NCBI GenBank assembly: GCA_949297215.1
Contig: CASFRV010000001.1
Location: 310,001 to 374,000, forward strand
Direction: 5' to 3'
DNA: 64,000 nucleotides
Source: an uncultured Bacteroidales bacterium
GTDB taxonomy: Bacteria > Bacteroidota > Bacteroidia > Bacteroidales > Bacteroidaceae
Shown: positions 1 through 8,842 of the stretch, piece after piece
Position numbering within the stretch: position 1 is the stretch's first letter
Layout: each line of letters opens with the position of its first letter
The notes under the pieces: model-generated
Database searches by the model: none
The model's input: the letters and a program-made list of their open reading frames with translations, nothing else
What the model was told of the DNA's origin: nothing
Translations under genes and position numbers: made by a program

Positions 1-77
1 AAGTAGCCCCGCGGGTCGTCAAAGATGCGGGGTTCCAGGATCCATACCCCCTCGATGTCAGTGGCTGTATATTTCAT
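1..77 (-). CDS. rfbC: dTDP-4-dehydrorhamnose 3,5-epimerase, N-terminal fragment
   Basis: The first 25 codons of a minus-strand gene are present and the rest lies outside the left edge. The visible peptide starts MKYTATDIEGVWI and continues with LEPRIFDDPRGYF, which is the characteristic N-terminus of RmlC/RfbC epimerases (the 'P.vf.D.RG.F' signature). The family epimerises dTDP-4-keto-6-deoxy-glucose at C3 and C5 in dTDP-L-rhamnose synthesis, a precursor for surface polysaccharide. Its ATG follows the clpC stop codon after a single base (TGA-C-ATG), so translation is probably coupled to clpC. Only the start can be judged here. Confidence 0.85.
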   Translation of the reverse strand, partial: MKYTATDIEGVWILEPRIFDDPRGY

Positions 78-78
78 G

Positions 79-2637
79 TCAGTCAGTTTGTTCGTTGCTG
101 TTTTCTTCGCCGGTGAGCCGCACCGTCAGTTCGCCGGCTCCCTCCTTGCACCCCACGGCGATGCGTGTGGCCGCGTGCTCCTTTTCGCCCTCGAAGCCGG
201 CCTCCATGAGCGTTTCGCAGATGGGGTCTTCCACGTAGGTCTGAATGGCGCGTTTCAGCGAGCGGGCGCCATAGCGCGGGTCGAAGCCTTTGCTCACGAT
301 GAAGGCGCGTGCCTCGGGCGTCACGTCGAGACGGTAGCCCATGCCCTTGATGCGTCCGGCCAGCGCGGCCAGTTCGAGGTCGGCAATGCGTCCGGCAGCC
401 TCTTTGTCGAGGGCGTCGAACATGATGATGTCGTCCAGGCGGTTCAGAAACTCGGGTGCAAACTGCTTTTGCAGGGCTTTTTTCACGATGTCCTCGGCCT
501 GGCGGGCGTCGGCCGTGCGCGAGCCCGTCTGTGTGAAGCCCACGCCCGTTCCAAACTCGCGCAGCTGGCGCGTGCCGCTGTTCGACGTCATGATGATCAC
601 CGTGTTGCGGAAGTCGACGGTCGTGCCGTTGCCGTCGGTCAGGCGCCCTTCGTCCATCACTTGCAGCAGGATGTTGAACACGTCGCCATGCGCCTTTTCA
701 ATCTCGTCGAGCAGCACGATGGAGTAGGGGTGGCGGCGCACCTTCTCGGTGAGCTGTCCGCCCTCCTCGTATCCCACGTATCCCGGGGGAGCTCCCACGA
801 GGCGGCTCGTGCTGTATTTCTCCACATACTCGCTCATGTCTATTCGGATGAGGGCGTCGGCCGAGCCAAACATAAACTCGACCAGCGTCTTCACCAGGTG
901 CGTCTTGCCGACGCCCGTCGGGCCCACAAACATGAAGGTGCCGATGGGGCGGTTGGGGTCTTTCAGGCCGATGCGGTTGCGCGTGATGGCGCGCGTCAGG
1001 CGTTCGATGGCGCGGTCCTGGGCTATGACCTTTTTGGCCAGCTCCTGCCTCATGCCTTTCAGGCGTACGCTCTCCGAGCTGCGCAGGCGCTGCACGGGGA
1101 TGCCCGTCATCATCGACACGACGCCGGCCACGTGCTCGCCCGTCACGGTCTCGCGGTTTTCTTTCAGCGAGGCGCGCCAGGCTTCGTCCAGCGCTTTCAG
1201 CTCGCTTTCCTTCTGCACGACGAGATCGCGCAGGTTGGCCGCCAGTTCGTAGTGCTGGCTGGCTGCAGCTTCGTTCTTGCGCTCGCGCAGGTCGTTGATT
1301 TCCTTTTCTTTGTCCTCTATTTCCTTCGGGACGGTCATGTTCACCATGTGCGTGCGGCTGCCGGCCTCGTCCAGGGCGTCGATGGCCTTGTCGGGCAGGG
1401 CGCGGTCGGTCACGTAGCGCTCCGTAAGGCGCACGCACGCCTCCAAAGCGTCGTCCGTATAGGTCACGTTGTGGTGTTCTTCGTACTTATCCTTGATGTT
1501 CCGCAGGATGGTGAGCGTTTCGTCCGCCGTGGCGGGCTCAAGCATGATCTTCTGGAAGCGGCGTTCCAGCGCGCCGTCCTTTTCTATCGTCTTGCGGTAT
1601 TCGTCCACCGTCGTGGCACCGATACACTGCACCTCGCCGCGCGCCAGCGCCGGCTTGAGGATGTTTGCGGCGTCGAGGCTGCCGGGAGCCGACCCTGCGC
1701 CCACCATGGTGTGTATTTCGTCGACGAAGAGCACAATTTCCGGGTGGGCTTTCAGCTCGCCGATGAGGCGGCGCAGCCTTTCCTCAAACTGTCCGCGGTA
1801 TTGCGTGCCGGCCACGACGGCCGCCATGTCGAGCGCCACGATGCGTTTGCCGGCCAGCCCGCGGGGCACCTTTGCCGCTGCTATCAGCTGGGCCAGCCCC
1901 TCGACGACGGCGCTCTTGCCCACGCCCGGCTCGCCGATAAGGATGGGGTTGTTCTTTTTCCGCCGGCTCAGTATCTGGGCTATGCGCTCAATCTCGCGCT
2001 CGCGGCCCACGACGGGGTCGAGCTTGCCCTCTTTGGCCGCCAGCGTCAGGTCGGTGCTGAAGTTGTCGATGACGGGCGTGTCGCTTCCACCCTTTTTCTC
2101 CTCGTGTGCCGTGTGGGGCGTGCTGCGTTTGCCGTCGGCTCCGCTGCCCCCGTAGCGCTCGGGCTGCTCGTCCTCGTCGGCCACGCCGAAGGCCGAGCGT
2201 ACGTTGGGTTTCAGGTTGAGGGCTGCTGCCACTTTCTCGTATGTGATTTCGTTTTCGTTCAGAATGGTGCGCCCGCTGTTGCCGCGGTCGTGCAGCATGG
2301 CCAGGAGCAGGTGTTCGCTTTCGGCCGTGGTGCTTCCGGCCAGCCGCGCTTCGAGCAGGCACAGGCGCAGTATGCGTGTGCTCTCTTCGTTCATTTCGGG
2401 GTTCGTCTCGCCGTCGGCGAGCTCTTCTTCATGGGCGATTTTCTGCTCCGCGCGGCGGCGCAGCACGTCGGTCGAGAGGCAAAGGCTGTGCAGGGCCGCA
2501 GCGGCCTTTCCCTCGCTTTCATGCAGGATGCCCAGCAGCAGGTGGGTCGAACCCACCGACCGGCTGTGCAGACGGCGGGCCTCGTCGCGGCTGAAGCGCA
2601 AAATCCTGGAAAGTCCTTGTGACAAATCGTAGTTCAT
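79..2637 (-). CDS. clpC: ATP-dependent Clp protease ATP-binding subunit ClpC
   Basis: 852-residue class I Hsp100 AAA+ unfoldase that feeds substrates to ClpP in the cytoplasm. Order of domains: two Clp_N repeats (about 1-145), an acidic linker, first AAA domain with Walker A GEPGVGKS at 235-242, a middle coiled-coil region containing the UVR-like stretch YELAANLRD, second AAA domain with Walker A GPTGVGKT near 570, then a ClpB_D2-small C-terminus. A GVGF tripeptide region after the second AAA sensor resembles the ClpP-docking loop of ClpC. The start was set at MNYDLSQG because the upstream reading frame is intergenic and an AGGAGA Shine-Dalgarno sits just before this ATG, an unusually strong one for this phylum. 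Own promoter at 2676-2707. Confidence 0.95.
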   Translation of the reverse strand: MNYDLSQGLSRILRFSRDEARRLHSRSVGSTHLLLGILHESEGKAAAALHSLCLSTDVLRRRAEQKIAHEEELADGETNPEMNEESTRILRLCLLEARLAGSTTAESEHLLLAMLHDRGNSGRTILNENEITYEKVAAALNLKPNVRSAFGVADEDEQPERYGGSGADGKRSTPHTAHEEKKGGSDTPVIDNFSTDLTLAAKEGKLDPVVGREREIERIAQILSRRKKNNPILIGEPGVGKSAVVEGLAQLIAAAKVPRGLAGKRIVALDMAAVVAGTQYRGQFEERLRRLIGELKAHPEIVLFVDEIHTMVGAGSAPGSLDAANILKPALARGEVQCIGATTVDEYRKTIEKDGALERRFQKIMLEPATADETLTILRNIKDKYEEHHNVTYTDDALEACVRLTERYVTDRALPDKAIDALDEAGSRTHMVNMTVPKEIEDKEKEINDLRERKNEAAASQHYELAANLRDLVVQKESELKALDEAWRASLKENRETVTGEHVAGVVSMMTGIPVQRLRSSESVRLKGMRQELAKKVIAQDRAIERLTRAITRNRIGLKDPNRPIGTFMFVGPTGVGKTHLVKTLVEFMFGSADALIRIDMSEYVEKYSTSRLVGAPPGYVGYEEGGQLTEKVRRHPYSIVLLDEIEKAHGDVFNILLQVMDEGRLTDGNGTTVDFRNTVIIMTSNSGTRQLREFGTGVGFTQTGSRTADARQAEDIVKKALQKQFAPEFLNRLDDIIMFDALDKEAAGRIADLELAALAGRIKGMGYRLDVTPEARAFIVSKGFDPRYGARSLKRAIQTYVEDPICETLMEAGFEGEKEHAATRIAVGCKEGAGELTVRLTGEENSNEQTD

Positions 2638-2675
2638 GTCGGTTCTCCTCTTGAAATAAGCTTGTTTTAAGCATG

Positions 2676-2707
2676 CAAAGGTACGGAAAAACTGCCGATG
2701 CACCAAA
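2676..2707 (-). promoter_or_regulatory. clpC promoter (Bacteroidota type)
   Basis: On the minus strand TACCTTTG (2676-2683, matching TAnnTTTG) lies 20 nt downstream of TTTG (2704-2707). Expected transcription start is near 2670, giving a leader of roughly 33 nt that includes the AGGAGA ribosome-binding site. Confidence 0.75.
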
Positions 2708-2820
2708 AACACACCAAAGGTGTCGGTCTTTTTGCGGGCCGGTGTGTGAAAAAAGATGAACAGCTGAACCGGCCGTCGTTTTCCGGCCTTGCCGGCGTCG
2801 TATCGAGGCTTGCTGCCGGC

Positions 2821-2868
2821 CCCGTCTGCGGGCAGCCGCCAGCCGCCAGCCGGCAGCCCGCAGACGGG
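2821..2868. repeat. GC-rich inverted repeat in the clpC/menCE intergenic region
   Basis: CCCGTCTGCGGGC (2821-2833) is perfectly complementary to GCCCGCAGACGGG (2856-2868), separated by a short run of GCCAGCC-like direct repeats. It lies in the 351-bp gap 2638-2988 between clpC (start) and menCE (end). It has no T-tract, so it is not an obvious terminator. Apart from this, the clpC promoter and the menCE terminator, nothing else is seen in the gap. Confidence 0.6.
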
Positions 2869-2904
2869 AAGCGCGGGGCCGGCCGGACGGGGCGTGCCAG
2901 CACG

Positions 2905-2955
2905 CAAAAAGCCCGCAGCACGGACCTCGGGCAAGGGGGGCGCGTGCTGCGGGCT
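2905..2955 (-). terminator. Rho-independent terminator of the men operon
   Basis: Minus-strand stem AGCCCGCAGCAC / GTGCTGCGGGCT followed by TTTTT, starting about 35 nt after the menCE stop codon. Confidence 0.8.
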
Positions 2956-2988
2956 GAGGAAGGGCGCCGGCGGGCGGAGCGGGGGCTT

Positions 2989-5064
2989 TCAGCCCTTGCA
3001 AAGGCGCTCAGCCAGTGCGCGTATGCGGCTGCGGGCGGGCTTGCCCGTTTCGGTGCGGGGCAGCGCGTCGGTGCGGCAGATGTGTTTCGGCCGCTCGTAG
3101 GGGGCGAGCCTTTCGCGGCAGAGCGCTTGCAGCTCGCCGTCGGCAAGGGGGCCGCAGTAGAGCAGCGTGACGGCCTCGCCAAACTTCGGGTCGGGCACGG
3201 CCGTGATGGCGAAATGGCCCTCCATAGGCGCCAGGCGGCGTTCCAGCTCCTCGATCTGCATCTTTATCCCGCCGCTGCACACGACGTTGTCGGCCCGCCC
3301 CAGGATGACGAAGCCGCCGTCGTCCGTCAGGCGGGCGCGGTCGTTGGTCACGAGCCGGTGGGGGCATACGGCCGGGGCGTCGATGACAAGGCGGCCGTCG
3401 GCCGTGAGCGTCACGCGCACGCCCGGCAGCGGGTGGTAGGACGTGCCGGCGCCGGGGCCGCTCAGGCGGCGCATGGCCACGTGCGAAAGGGTTTCGGTCA
3501 TGCCGTAGGTGCTCCATACGTCATGCGGAAAACGACGGAGGAGCGAGGCCATGCCCTCGTCCACGGCGCCGCCGCCGATGATGAGGCAGCGCACGCCCCG
3601 CAGCAAGGTGGCTTCGCGCGGCACGCGCAGCGTTTCGTACACCTGCATGGGCGTGAGGGCCGCAAACGTGGGCGAAAAGCGCAGCCCGGCAAAGGGCCGT
3701 GCCGACGGCGCCGCACACACCAAGCGCAGCCCGTGCGTAAAGGCGCGCACGGCCACCATCTTGCCCGCTATGTAGCGGAGCGGCATGCAGAGCAGGGCCG
3801 TGTCGCCCGGGGTCAGGCCGAGAAAGCGGCAGGTCATCTCCGCGCTGGCGCGCATGCGGGCTTTTTCCACCTGTATTCCCTTGGGCGTTCCCGTCGAGCC
3901 CGACGTGTGCACGGGCAGCGTGGGCGAAGCGTCGTCCCAGGCTGCCCGGAAGGCCCGCACCTCGTCGGCAAAGCGCCGCGTGGCGGCGTGGCCGAAATAG
4001 AGGCGCTCGCCTTCTATTTCGAGCGGGGCGGGGTGGAAGTTGTCGGTGAAGAGGCGGCCCGTGCCCAGCCCTTGGTGGCGCGGGGCACCGTCGGGGTAGA
4101 GCGAGGCGGTCCACTGGGCAATGGCGTTGAGCCCCACGTTGGTTTCGAGGGCGCTCGTTATCCAGTGGCCTATGCCGCGCCTGTCGGCCTCGTCCATCCA
4201 CTCGCGCGCGCCGCTCAACCCGCCGTGGAGCGAGGGTTTCAGCACGATGTATTGCGGCCGCACCTCGTCGAGCATCTGCCGCTTTTCCTCGGGCGTGTTC
4301 AGGCCGATAAGCTCTTCGTCAAGGGCGATGGGCAGGGGCGAGGTGCGGCAAAGGCGGCCCATCGCCTCCCACCGGCCGGCCCGGATGGGCTGTTCGATGC
4401 TGTGGATGCCATAGGCTGCCAGCTGTTCCAGGCGGCGGGGCGCCTCCTCGGGTGTAAATCCGCCGTTGGCGTCGACGCGCAGCTCCACGTCGGCCGGCGA
4501 GAAGCGCCGGCGCACGCGGCGGATGAGCGCCAGTTCGTCGTCGAAACGGATGGCGCCGATTTTCAGTTTTACGCAGCGCGAGCCCTCGGCCAGTTTGGCT
4601 TCGAGACGGGCCTGCATCTCGTCGAAGCTGCCCATCCACACCAGACCGTTGATGGGTATGCCCTGTTCGCCCCGCGAAAAGGGCGTGTCGAAGAGCCGGA
4701 GGCAGTCGCCCGTGCGCAGCGAGGCGCGGAAAGAGAGGGCGGCCGTTTCGAGCCCGAACAGGATGGAGGGATAGGGGCGCAGGGCTTCGCGGTCGATGAG
4801 CCCGGTGCGGCGCAAGGCGTCGCAGGCCCGGCGCAGCACGTCCTCGTAACCGGGCACGGCGTCGCAGCTCAGGTCGGGCAGCAGGGCGCATTCGCCAATG
4901 CCGATGGCGGGCGGCTGCCTAGGGCGTCGCCGGCTGACCACGACGTACCACACCGTGCGGTCGAGGTAGACGCCCCGCGAGGTGCCGGCCGGCTGCTTGA
5001 AGCGGAAGTGGCGCCGCACGGGGGTGACGCTCACCGGGTCGGAGGGAAGAAACAGCGGCTCCAT
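2989..5064 (-). CDS. menCE: Fused o-succinylbenzoate synthase / o-succinylbenzoate-CoA ligase (MenC-MenE)
   Basis: 691-residue protein carrying two consecutive steps of menaquinone synthesis in one chain. Residues 1 to about 350 are an enolase-superfamily OSB synthase: catalytic KxK at 166/168, metal ligands Asp198 (VDANG), Glu224 (SIEQP), Asp249 (ALDEE) and Lys276 (VLKPS). From about 375 an AMP-forming acyl-CoA synthetase follows, with the P-loop HTSGSTGTPKG at 386-396, a YGMTET motif and a C-terminal Lys in TETGKPAR. The ligase half is short, lacking the usual N-terminal subdomain ahead of the P-loop, as I recall for MenE of related Bacteroides, where menC and menE are separate genes. Start MEPLFLP (5064) was chosen because its ATG is 1 nt from the menB stop; the longer frame would run into menB. 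No internal stop or frameshift is visible. Confidence 0.93.
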   Translation of the reverse strand: MEPLFLPSDPVSVTPVRRHFRFKQPAGTSRGVYLDRTVWYVVVSRRRPRQPPAIGIGECALLPDLSCDAVPGYEDVLRRACDALRRTGLIDREALRPYPSILFGLETAALSFRASLRTGDCLRLFDTPFSRGEQGIPINGLVWMGSFDEMQARLEAKLAEGSRCVKLKIGAIRFDDELALIRRVRRRFSPADVELRVDANGGFTPEEAPRRLEQLAAYGIHSIEQPIRAGRWEAMGRLCRTSPLPIALDEELIGLNTPEEKRQMLDEVRPQYIVLKPSLHGGLSGAREWMDEADRRGIGHWITSALETNVGLNAIAQWTASLYPDGAPRHQGLGTGRLFTDNFHPAPLEIEGERLYFGHAATRRFADEVRAFRAAWDDASPTLPVHTSGSTGTPKGIQVEKARMRASAEMTCRFLGLTPGDTALLCMPLRYIAGKMVAVRAFTHGLRLVCAAPSARPFAGLRFSPTFAALTPMQVYETLRVPREATLLRGVRCLIIGGGAVDEGMASLLRRFPHDVWSTYGMTETLSHVAMRRLSGPGAGTSYHPLPGVRVTLTADGRLVIDAPAVCPHRLVTNDRARLTDDGGFVILGRADNVVCSGGIKMQIEELERRLAPMEGHFAITAVPDPKFGEAVTLLYCGPLADGELQALCRERLAPYERPKHICRTDALPRTETGKPARSRIRALAERLCKG

Positions 5065-5065
5065 C

Positions 5066-5884
5066 TTAGGGCAGCTTGGGAAACTTCTTGAAGTCGGGCT
5101 TACGCTTTTCGAGGAAGGCACGTCCGCCCTCTTGTGCCTCGTCGAGCATGTAGTAGAGCATGGTGGCGTCGCCGGCGAGCTGCTGAATGCCGCTCTGGCC
5201 GTCGAGCTCGGCGTTGAGCCCGGCCTTAATCATGCGGAGAGCCAGCGGCGAGCGTTCCATCATCGTTTCGGCCCAGCTCACGGTTTCGTCTTCGAGGCTG
5301 GCCAGGGGCACAACCTTGTTGACCAGCCCCATGCGCTCGGCTTCGGCAGCTGAATACTGACGGCAGAGAAACCATATTTCGCGGGCTTTTTTCTGGCCCA
5401 CGATGCGCGCCAGATACGAAGCCCCGAACCCGGCGTCGAACGAGCCCACCTTGGGCCCGGTCTGCCCGAAGATGGCGTTGTCGGAGGCTATCGTCAGGTC
5501 GCAGACGAGGTGGAGCACGTGGCCGCCGCCGATGGCGTAGCCGTTGACCATGGCAATGACGGGCTTTGGCAGGTTGCGTATCTGCTTTTGCACGTCGAGC
5601 ACGTTGAGGCGCGGCACGCCGTCGCTGCCCACGTAGCCGCCGCGGCCCTTGACGTGCATGTCGCCGCCGGAGCAGAAGGCCTTGTCGCCGGCTCCCGTGA
5701 GGACAACCACGCATACGTCGGGCTGTTCGCGGCAATAGGTCAGCGCGTCGCCCATCTCGGCCACCGTGAGCGGGGTGAAGGCGTTGCGCCAGCGCGGGCG
5801 GTTGATGGTGATGCGGGCTATGCCGTTGTAAAAGTCGAAAAGGATTTCCTTGTATTCCTTGATGGTTTGCCAATTGCGTTGCAT
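5066..5884 (-). CDS. menB: 1,4-dihydroxy-2-naphthoyl-CoA synthase
   Basis: 272-residue crotonase-fold enzyme that closes the second ring of the menaquinone headgroup from o-succinylbenzoyl-CoA. Family marks: oxyanion-hole segment KAFCSGGDM, the [14 protein letters not shown] helix and the [14 protein letters not shown] stretch typical of MenB. The Gly-Asp (SGGD) form at the carboxylate-binding site should be compared with bicarbonate-dependent MenB enzymes. Start [11 protein letters not shown] lies 10 nt after menD. Third gene of the men operon, immediately before menCE. Confidence 0.97.
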   Translation of the reverse strand: MQRNWQTIKEYKEILFDFYNGIARITINRPRWRNAFTPLTVAEMGDALTYCREQPDVCVVVLTGAGDKAFCSGGDMHVKGRGGYVGSDGVPRLNVLDVQKQIRNLPKPVIAMVNGYAIGGGHVLHLVCDLTIASDNAIFGQTGPKVGSFDAGFGASYLARIVGQKKAREIWFLCRQYSAAEAERMGLVNKVVPLASLEDETVSWAETMMERSPLALRMIKAGLNAELDGQSGIQQLAGDATMLYYMLDEAQEGGRAFLEKRKPDFKKFPKLP

Positions 5885-5894
5885 GAGAAAAATG

Positions 5895-7580
5895 TTATGG
5901 GTGAATAATGTCGGTCGGTGGGAGGCCGCCTGCGGCGCGCAGGAGGCGCAGCCGTTCGCTTTCGTTGTCGGCGGTGCGGGTGAAGGCCTCAACAAGCACG
6001 GGGCGCTTGCCGGTGGGGGCAAGCAGGGCGTCGAGCGCCCGGTCGAGTGAGTCGTAGTCGAGGGCGGCGTAGTAGTCGAGCCCGTAGCTGCGGGCAAGGC
6101 CTTCGGCCGAGGCGTGATGGGCGGCGGCCACGATGGGCGCGAGCGCAGGCGATGCCGGCAGGCCGGGCAGCCGGTAGAAGATCTGCCCGCCGCCGTTGTT
6201 GAAGAGCAGGATGCGCAGACCGGGCGGCAGCGCATCGTTCCACAGGGCGTTCTGGTCGTAAAAGAAGCTGAGATCGCCGATGAGCACCAGGGCGGGGCGG
6301 CTGTCGGCCGAAGCATAGCCGACGGCCGTCGAGAGCGAGCCCTCGATGCCGTTGAGACCGCGGTTGCAGTGGATGGGCACGTGGCCTCCGTCGAAAAACC
6401 AGCAGGCATTGCGAACGACGGAACTGTTGCCCAGGTGGAGCGAGTAGCCCCGCGGCGGCAGGCGGCGGGCCAGCCGCTGCACGATGCCCGCGTCGGCAAA
6501 GGCGGCGGGGCGGTAGCCGGAAAGGCGGGCGGCCGCGGCGGCCAGACGCTCTTTTTCCCGGCGCACGCCCTCGTGCGGGGGAAGCGCCTCGGCCAGCTGG
6601 CGCAGGACGGGTTCGAGCGGCGAGCGCACCACCGTCGTGAGGTGGCCGAACGTGTCGGGCAGGTCGCCCGCCTCCTCGATGCGGACGACGGAGCAGCCGG
6701 GCAGGGTGCGTAGCAGCTGTTTCAACCGCTTGTTGACGAGCGTGCCGCCGGCATGGATGACGAGGTCGGGACGCAGGCCGCCGCACCCGGGCAGGGCTTC
6801 GAGCACGGCGGTGCGGAAGCTGCCGGGCTGGTTGGCAACGAGCTCCGGGAGCACCAGCAGGCGGTGGCCCTCGTCGAGCTGTGTGGCGGCGGGCGAGGGT
6901 CCGTCGTCGCGTTCGCCCAGCAGCAGCACGGGCAGGCGTGCCGCCTTGATTTCGTTCACCAGCGCGTCGGGCAGCGGAGCCTGCACGCGGGGCCGCACCT
7001 CACGGATGAGGCGCTCGTCGGGCAGCTGTGGCGTGCTGAACGAAAAGAGGGGCTCGTCGAGCGGGACGTTGATGTGGACGGGGCCGCCTCCACCCCGCCG
7101 GAGCGCCAGCAGCGCCTCGCCCACCAGGCGGCCGGTCCACGCGTCGGCGCCGGGCGTGCCGTCCTCGGGCAGGTTGAAGCAGGGGGCATAGGGCATGAGG
7201 GCACCGGGCTGGGGGAGCGTCTGGCCGTCGAGCTGGCCAATCCAGCGGGCGGGCCGGTCGGCCGAAATGACCAGTAGCGGGACGTGGCGGAAGGCGGCCT
7301 CGGCCACGGCGGGCAGCGTGCCGAGCAGGGCCGAACCCGACGTGACGCAGATGGCGGCCGGGCGGTGCGTGGCCAGGCTGAGGCCCAACGCAAAGAAAGC
7401 CGCGCTGCGCTCGTCGGTGACGGGGTGGCAACGCAGGGCGGGGCAGACGTGGAAGTTGTGGGCCAGCACGCCGTTGCGCGAGCCGGGGCAAACGACGACG
7501 TCGCGCAGCCCGGCCCGGCAGAGCAGGGCGGTGAGCCGGTTGACTGAGGGCTTGTCGCAATAGAGAAGCGGGGTGGTCAT
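5895..7580 (-). CDS. menD: 2-succinyl-5-enolpyruvyl-6-hydroxy-3-cyclohexene-1-carboxylate synthase
   Basis: 561-residue thiamine-diphosphate enzyme that joins 2-oxoglutarate to isochorismate. The N-terminal [12 protein letters not shown] segment and [14 protein letters not shown] (with the activating Glu) are MenD signatures; the C-terminal ThDP/Mg site is [14 protein letters not shown]. Length is typical. It sits 10 nt after menF and 10 nt before menB, so the cofactor-dependent committed step is co-transcribed with the isochorismate supply. ThDP for this enzyme depends on the thiamine genes at 57-60 kb. Confidence 0.97.
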   Translation of the reverse strand: MTTPLLYCDKPSVNRLTALLCRAGLRDVVVCPGSRNGVLAHNFHVCPALRCHPVTDERSAAFFALGLSLATHRPAAICVTSGSALLGTLPAVAEAAFRHVPLLVISADRPARWIGQLDGQTLPQPGALMPYAPCFNLPEDGTPGADAWTGRLVGEALLALRRGGGGPVHINVPLDEPLFSFSTPQLPDERLIREVRPRVQAPLPDALVNEIKAARLPVLLLGERDDGPSPAATQLDEGHRLLVLPELVANQPGSFRTAVLEALPGCGGLRPDLVIHAGGTLVNKRLKQLLRTLPGCSVVRIEEAGDLPDTFGHLTTVVRSPLEPVLRQLAEALPPHEGVRREKERLAAAAARLSGYRPAAFADAGIVQRLARRLPPRGYSLHLGNSSVVRNACWFFDGGHVPIHCNRGLNGIEGSLSTAVGYASADSRPALVLIGDLSFFYDQNALWNDALPPGLRILLFNNGGGQIFYRLPGLPASPALAPIVAAAHHASAEGLARSYGLDYYAALDYDSLDRALDALLAPTGKRPVLVEAFTRTADNESERLRLLRAAGGLPPTDIIHP

Positions 7581-7590
7581 TTCGTCGGAT

Positions 7591-8694
7591 TTATGATGAG
7601 AAGAGACGGAGCATGGGCTGCATTTTGCGGCACGTTTCCAGCCATTCGTCCTCTTCGCGGCTTTCTTTCAGGATGCCTCCGCCGGCGTAGAGCCGGGCTG
7701 AGGCGGCTGTGAGCTCCATGCAGCGGAGCGAGACGTAAAAAGCCGTCTCTCCCCCCAGGCCCAGCGGGCCGCTGAAGCCGGCATAATAGCGCCGGGCGTG
7801 GGGCTCGGCATCGAGGATGACGGCGAGCGCTTCGCCGGCCGGCCATCCGCAGACGGCAGGGGTGGGGTGAAGGGCTTCGAGCAGGGAGCTGAGCCGCACG
7901 CCGGCGCCGGTGGTAAACGTAAAGTCGGTGCGCAGGTGGCGCAGGCCGGCAACGTCGGTGGGGCGGGTGGCCGAAGCCTGCCACGTGCGGGCGAAGGGGC
8001 GCAGCCGCTCGGCGATGTAGCGGCTGACGCAGGCTTGCTCCTCGCGGTTTTTGGCGCTCCACCCCTCCGGCGTGGCGCTGCGCGGGTCGGCGCCGTCCAT
8101 CGTGCCGGCCAGGGCCATGGTGTGCCAGCCGTCGGCGTCGTGGCGCAGGAGCGTTTCGGGCGTGGCCGTCAGCCAGGTTCCGCCGGCTTGCGTGCGCCAC
8201 AGGGCCACGTAGCAACGGGGATAGAGGCGGCAGGCTTTGAAAAAGAGCGACAGCAGCCGGTCGGTGCACAAGGCGCTGTGCAGCCGGAGATGATGGCAGC
8301 GCGACAAGACGAACTTGTGGCAGGCCGTGGTGGAAAAGCAGCCGTAGGCCCGGTCGAAACTGCGATGGTACGCCATGCGCTCCTCATCTTCGTCGCCGGG
8401 TGTGGCCGAAGGGGAGAAATCCGCCCCCTCAGGCACAGCGGCTTGCGTGCAGGTGTGCGGGCGGATGAGGAGCGTGGGGAGCCCGGAGGGAACGGCTGTG
8501 CCGTAGAGAAAGGGAGCCACAAGGAAGCCCTCCCTGCCATCGAGCGGTGCATCCTCCGGCAGCCGGGCTGCGGCGCCGGCGTCGGCCACAAGGGTGTAAT
8601 GCGCCTCGTCGGGCATACGGTAGAGGGCAAAGTCGGTATCGTCGGATAAGGCGACAGGATCTTCGCCGCTTGTAGGGATAAATTCCTTCTTCAT
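7591..8694 (-). CDS. menF: Isochorismate synthase MenF
   Basis: 367-residue chorismate-utilising enzyme converting chorismate to isochorismate, the entry to menaquinone synthesis. The conserved C-terminal core is visible: KNREEQACVSRYI, LHPTPAVCGWP, AGFSGPLG, LYAGGGILKES and the Mg-binding EEDEWLET helix. Start MKKEFIPTSG (8694) was preferred over the longer frame because the upstream codons run through a CATTGTCAATT repeat and because a TAACTTTG promoter box ends only 5 nt before this ATG, which implies a nearly leaderless mRNA. First gene of menF-menD-menB-menCE; no menA, menG or menH is in this window. Confidence 0.93.
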   Translation of the reverse strand: MKKEFIPTSGEDPVALSDDTDFALYRMPDEAHYTLVADAGAAARLPEDAPLDGREGFLVAPFLYGTAVPSGLPTLLIRPHTCTQAAVPEGADFSPSATPGDEDEERMAYHRSFDRAYGCFSTTACHKFVLSRCHHLRLHSALCTDRLLSLFFKACRLYPRCYVALWRTQAGGTWLTATPETLLRHDADGWHTMALAGTMDGADPRSATPEGWSAKNREEQACVSRYIAERLRPFARTWQASATRPTDVAGLRHLRTDFTFTTGAGVRLSSLLEALHPTPAVCGWPAGEALAVILDAEPHARRYYAGFSGPLGLGGETAFYVSLRCMELTAASARLYAGGGILKESREEDEWLETCRKMQPMLRLFSS

Positions 8695-8699
8695 GCCTG

Positions 8700-8707
8700 C
8701 AAAGTTA
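8700..8707 (-). promoter_or_regulatory. menF -7 promoter box
   Basis: Minus-strand TAACTTTG (TAnnTTTG) ending 5 nt upstream of the menF ATG. I do not see a convincing TTTG at the -33 position. Confidence 0.55.
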
Positions 8708-8741
8708 CGGCAAGAAGACGGAATTTGACTTTTCAATTGAA

Positions 8742-8781
8742 AAATCTCCATTGTCAATTGTCCATTGTCCATTGTCAATTA
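8742..8781. repeat. CATTGTCAATT dispersed repeat, copy 1
   Basis: Short direct repeats of CATTGTCAATT / TCCATTGTC, four partial units in a row, between menF and the upstream lipoprotein gene. The same wording recurs at 15981-16015, 7 kb away. The repeat ends at the T-tract of the lipoprotein terminator. Confidence 0.75.
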
Positions 8782-8820
8782 AAAAAGTAGCCCGCCGGCG
8801 CATGGAAGCACCGACGGGCC
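8781..8820 (-). terminator. Terminator of the DUF4595 lipoprotein gene
   Basis: Minus-strand hairpin GCCCGTCGGTGC / GCGCCGGCGGGC followed by TACTTTTTT. Confidence 0.75.
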
Positions 8821-8842
8821 GATGGGTGGGGCGGCAGGGGCG

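Noticed and set aside
25..2622. 865-codon open frame antisense to clpC
   Set aside because: Shadow of ClpC; it spans the whole real gene and shows no family motif.
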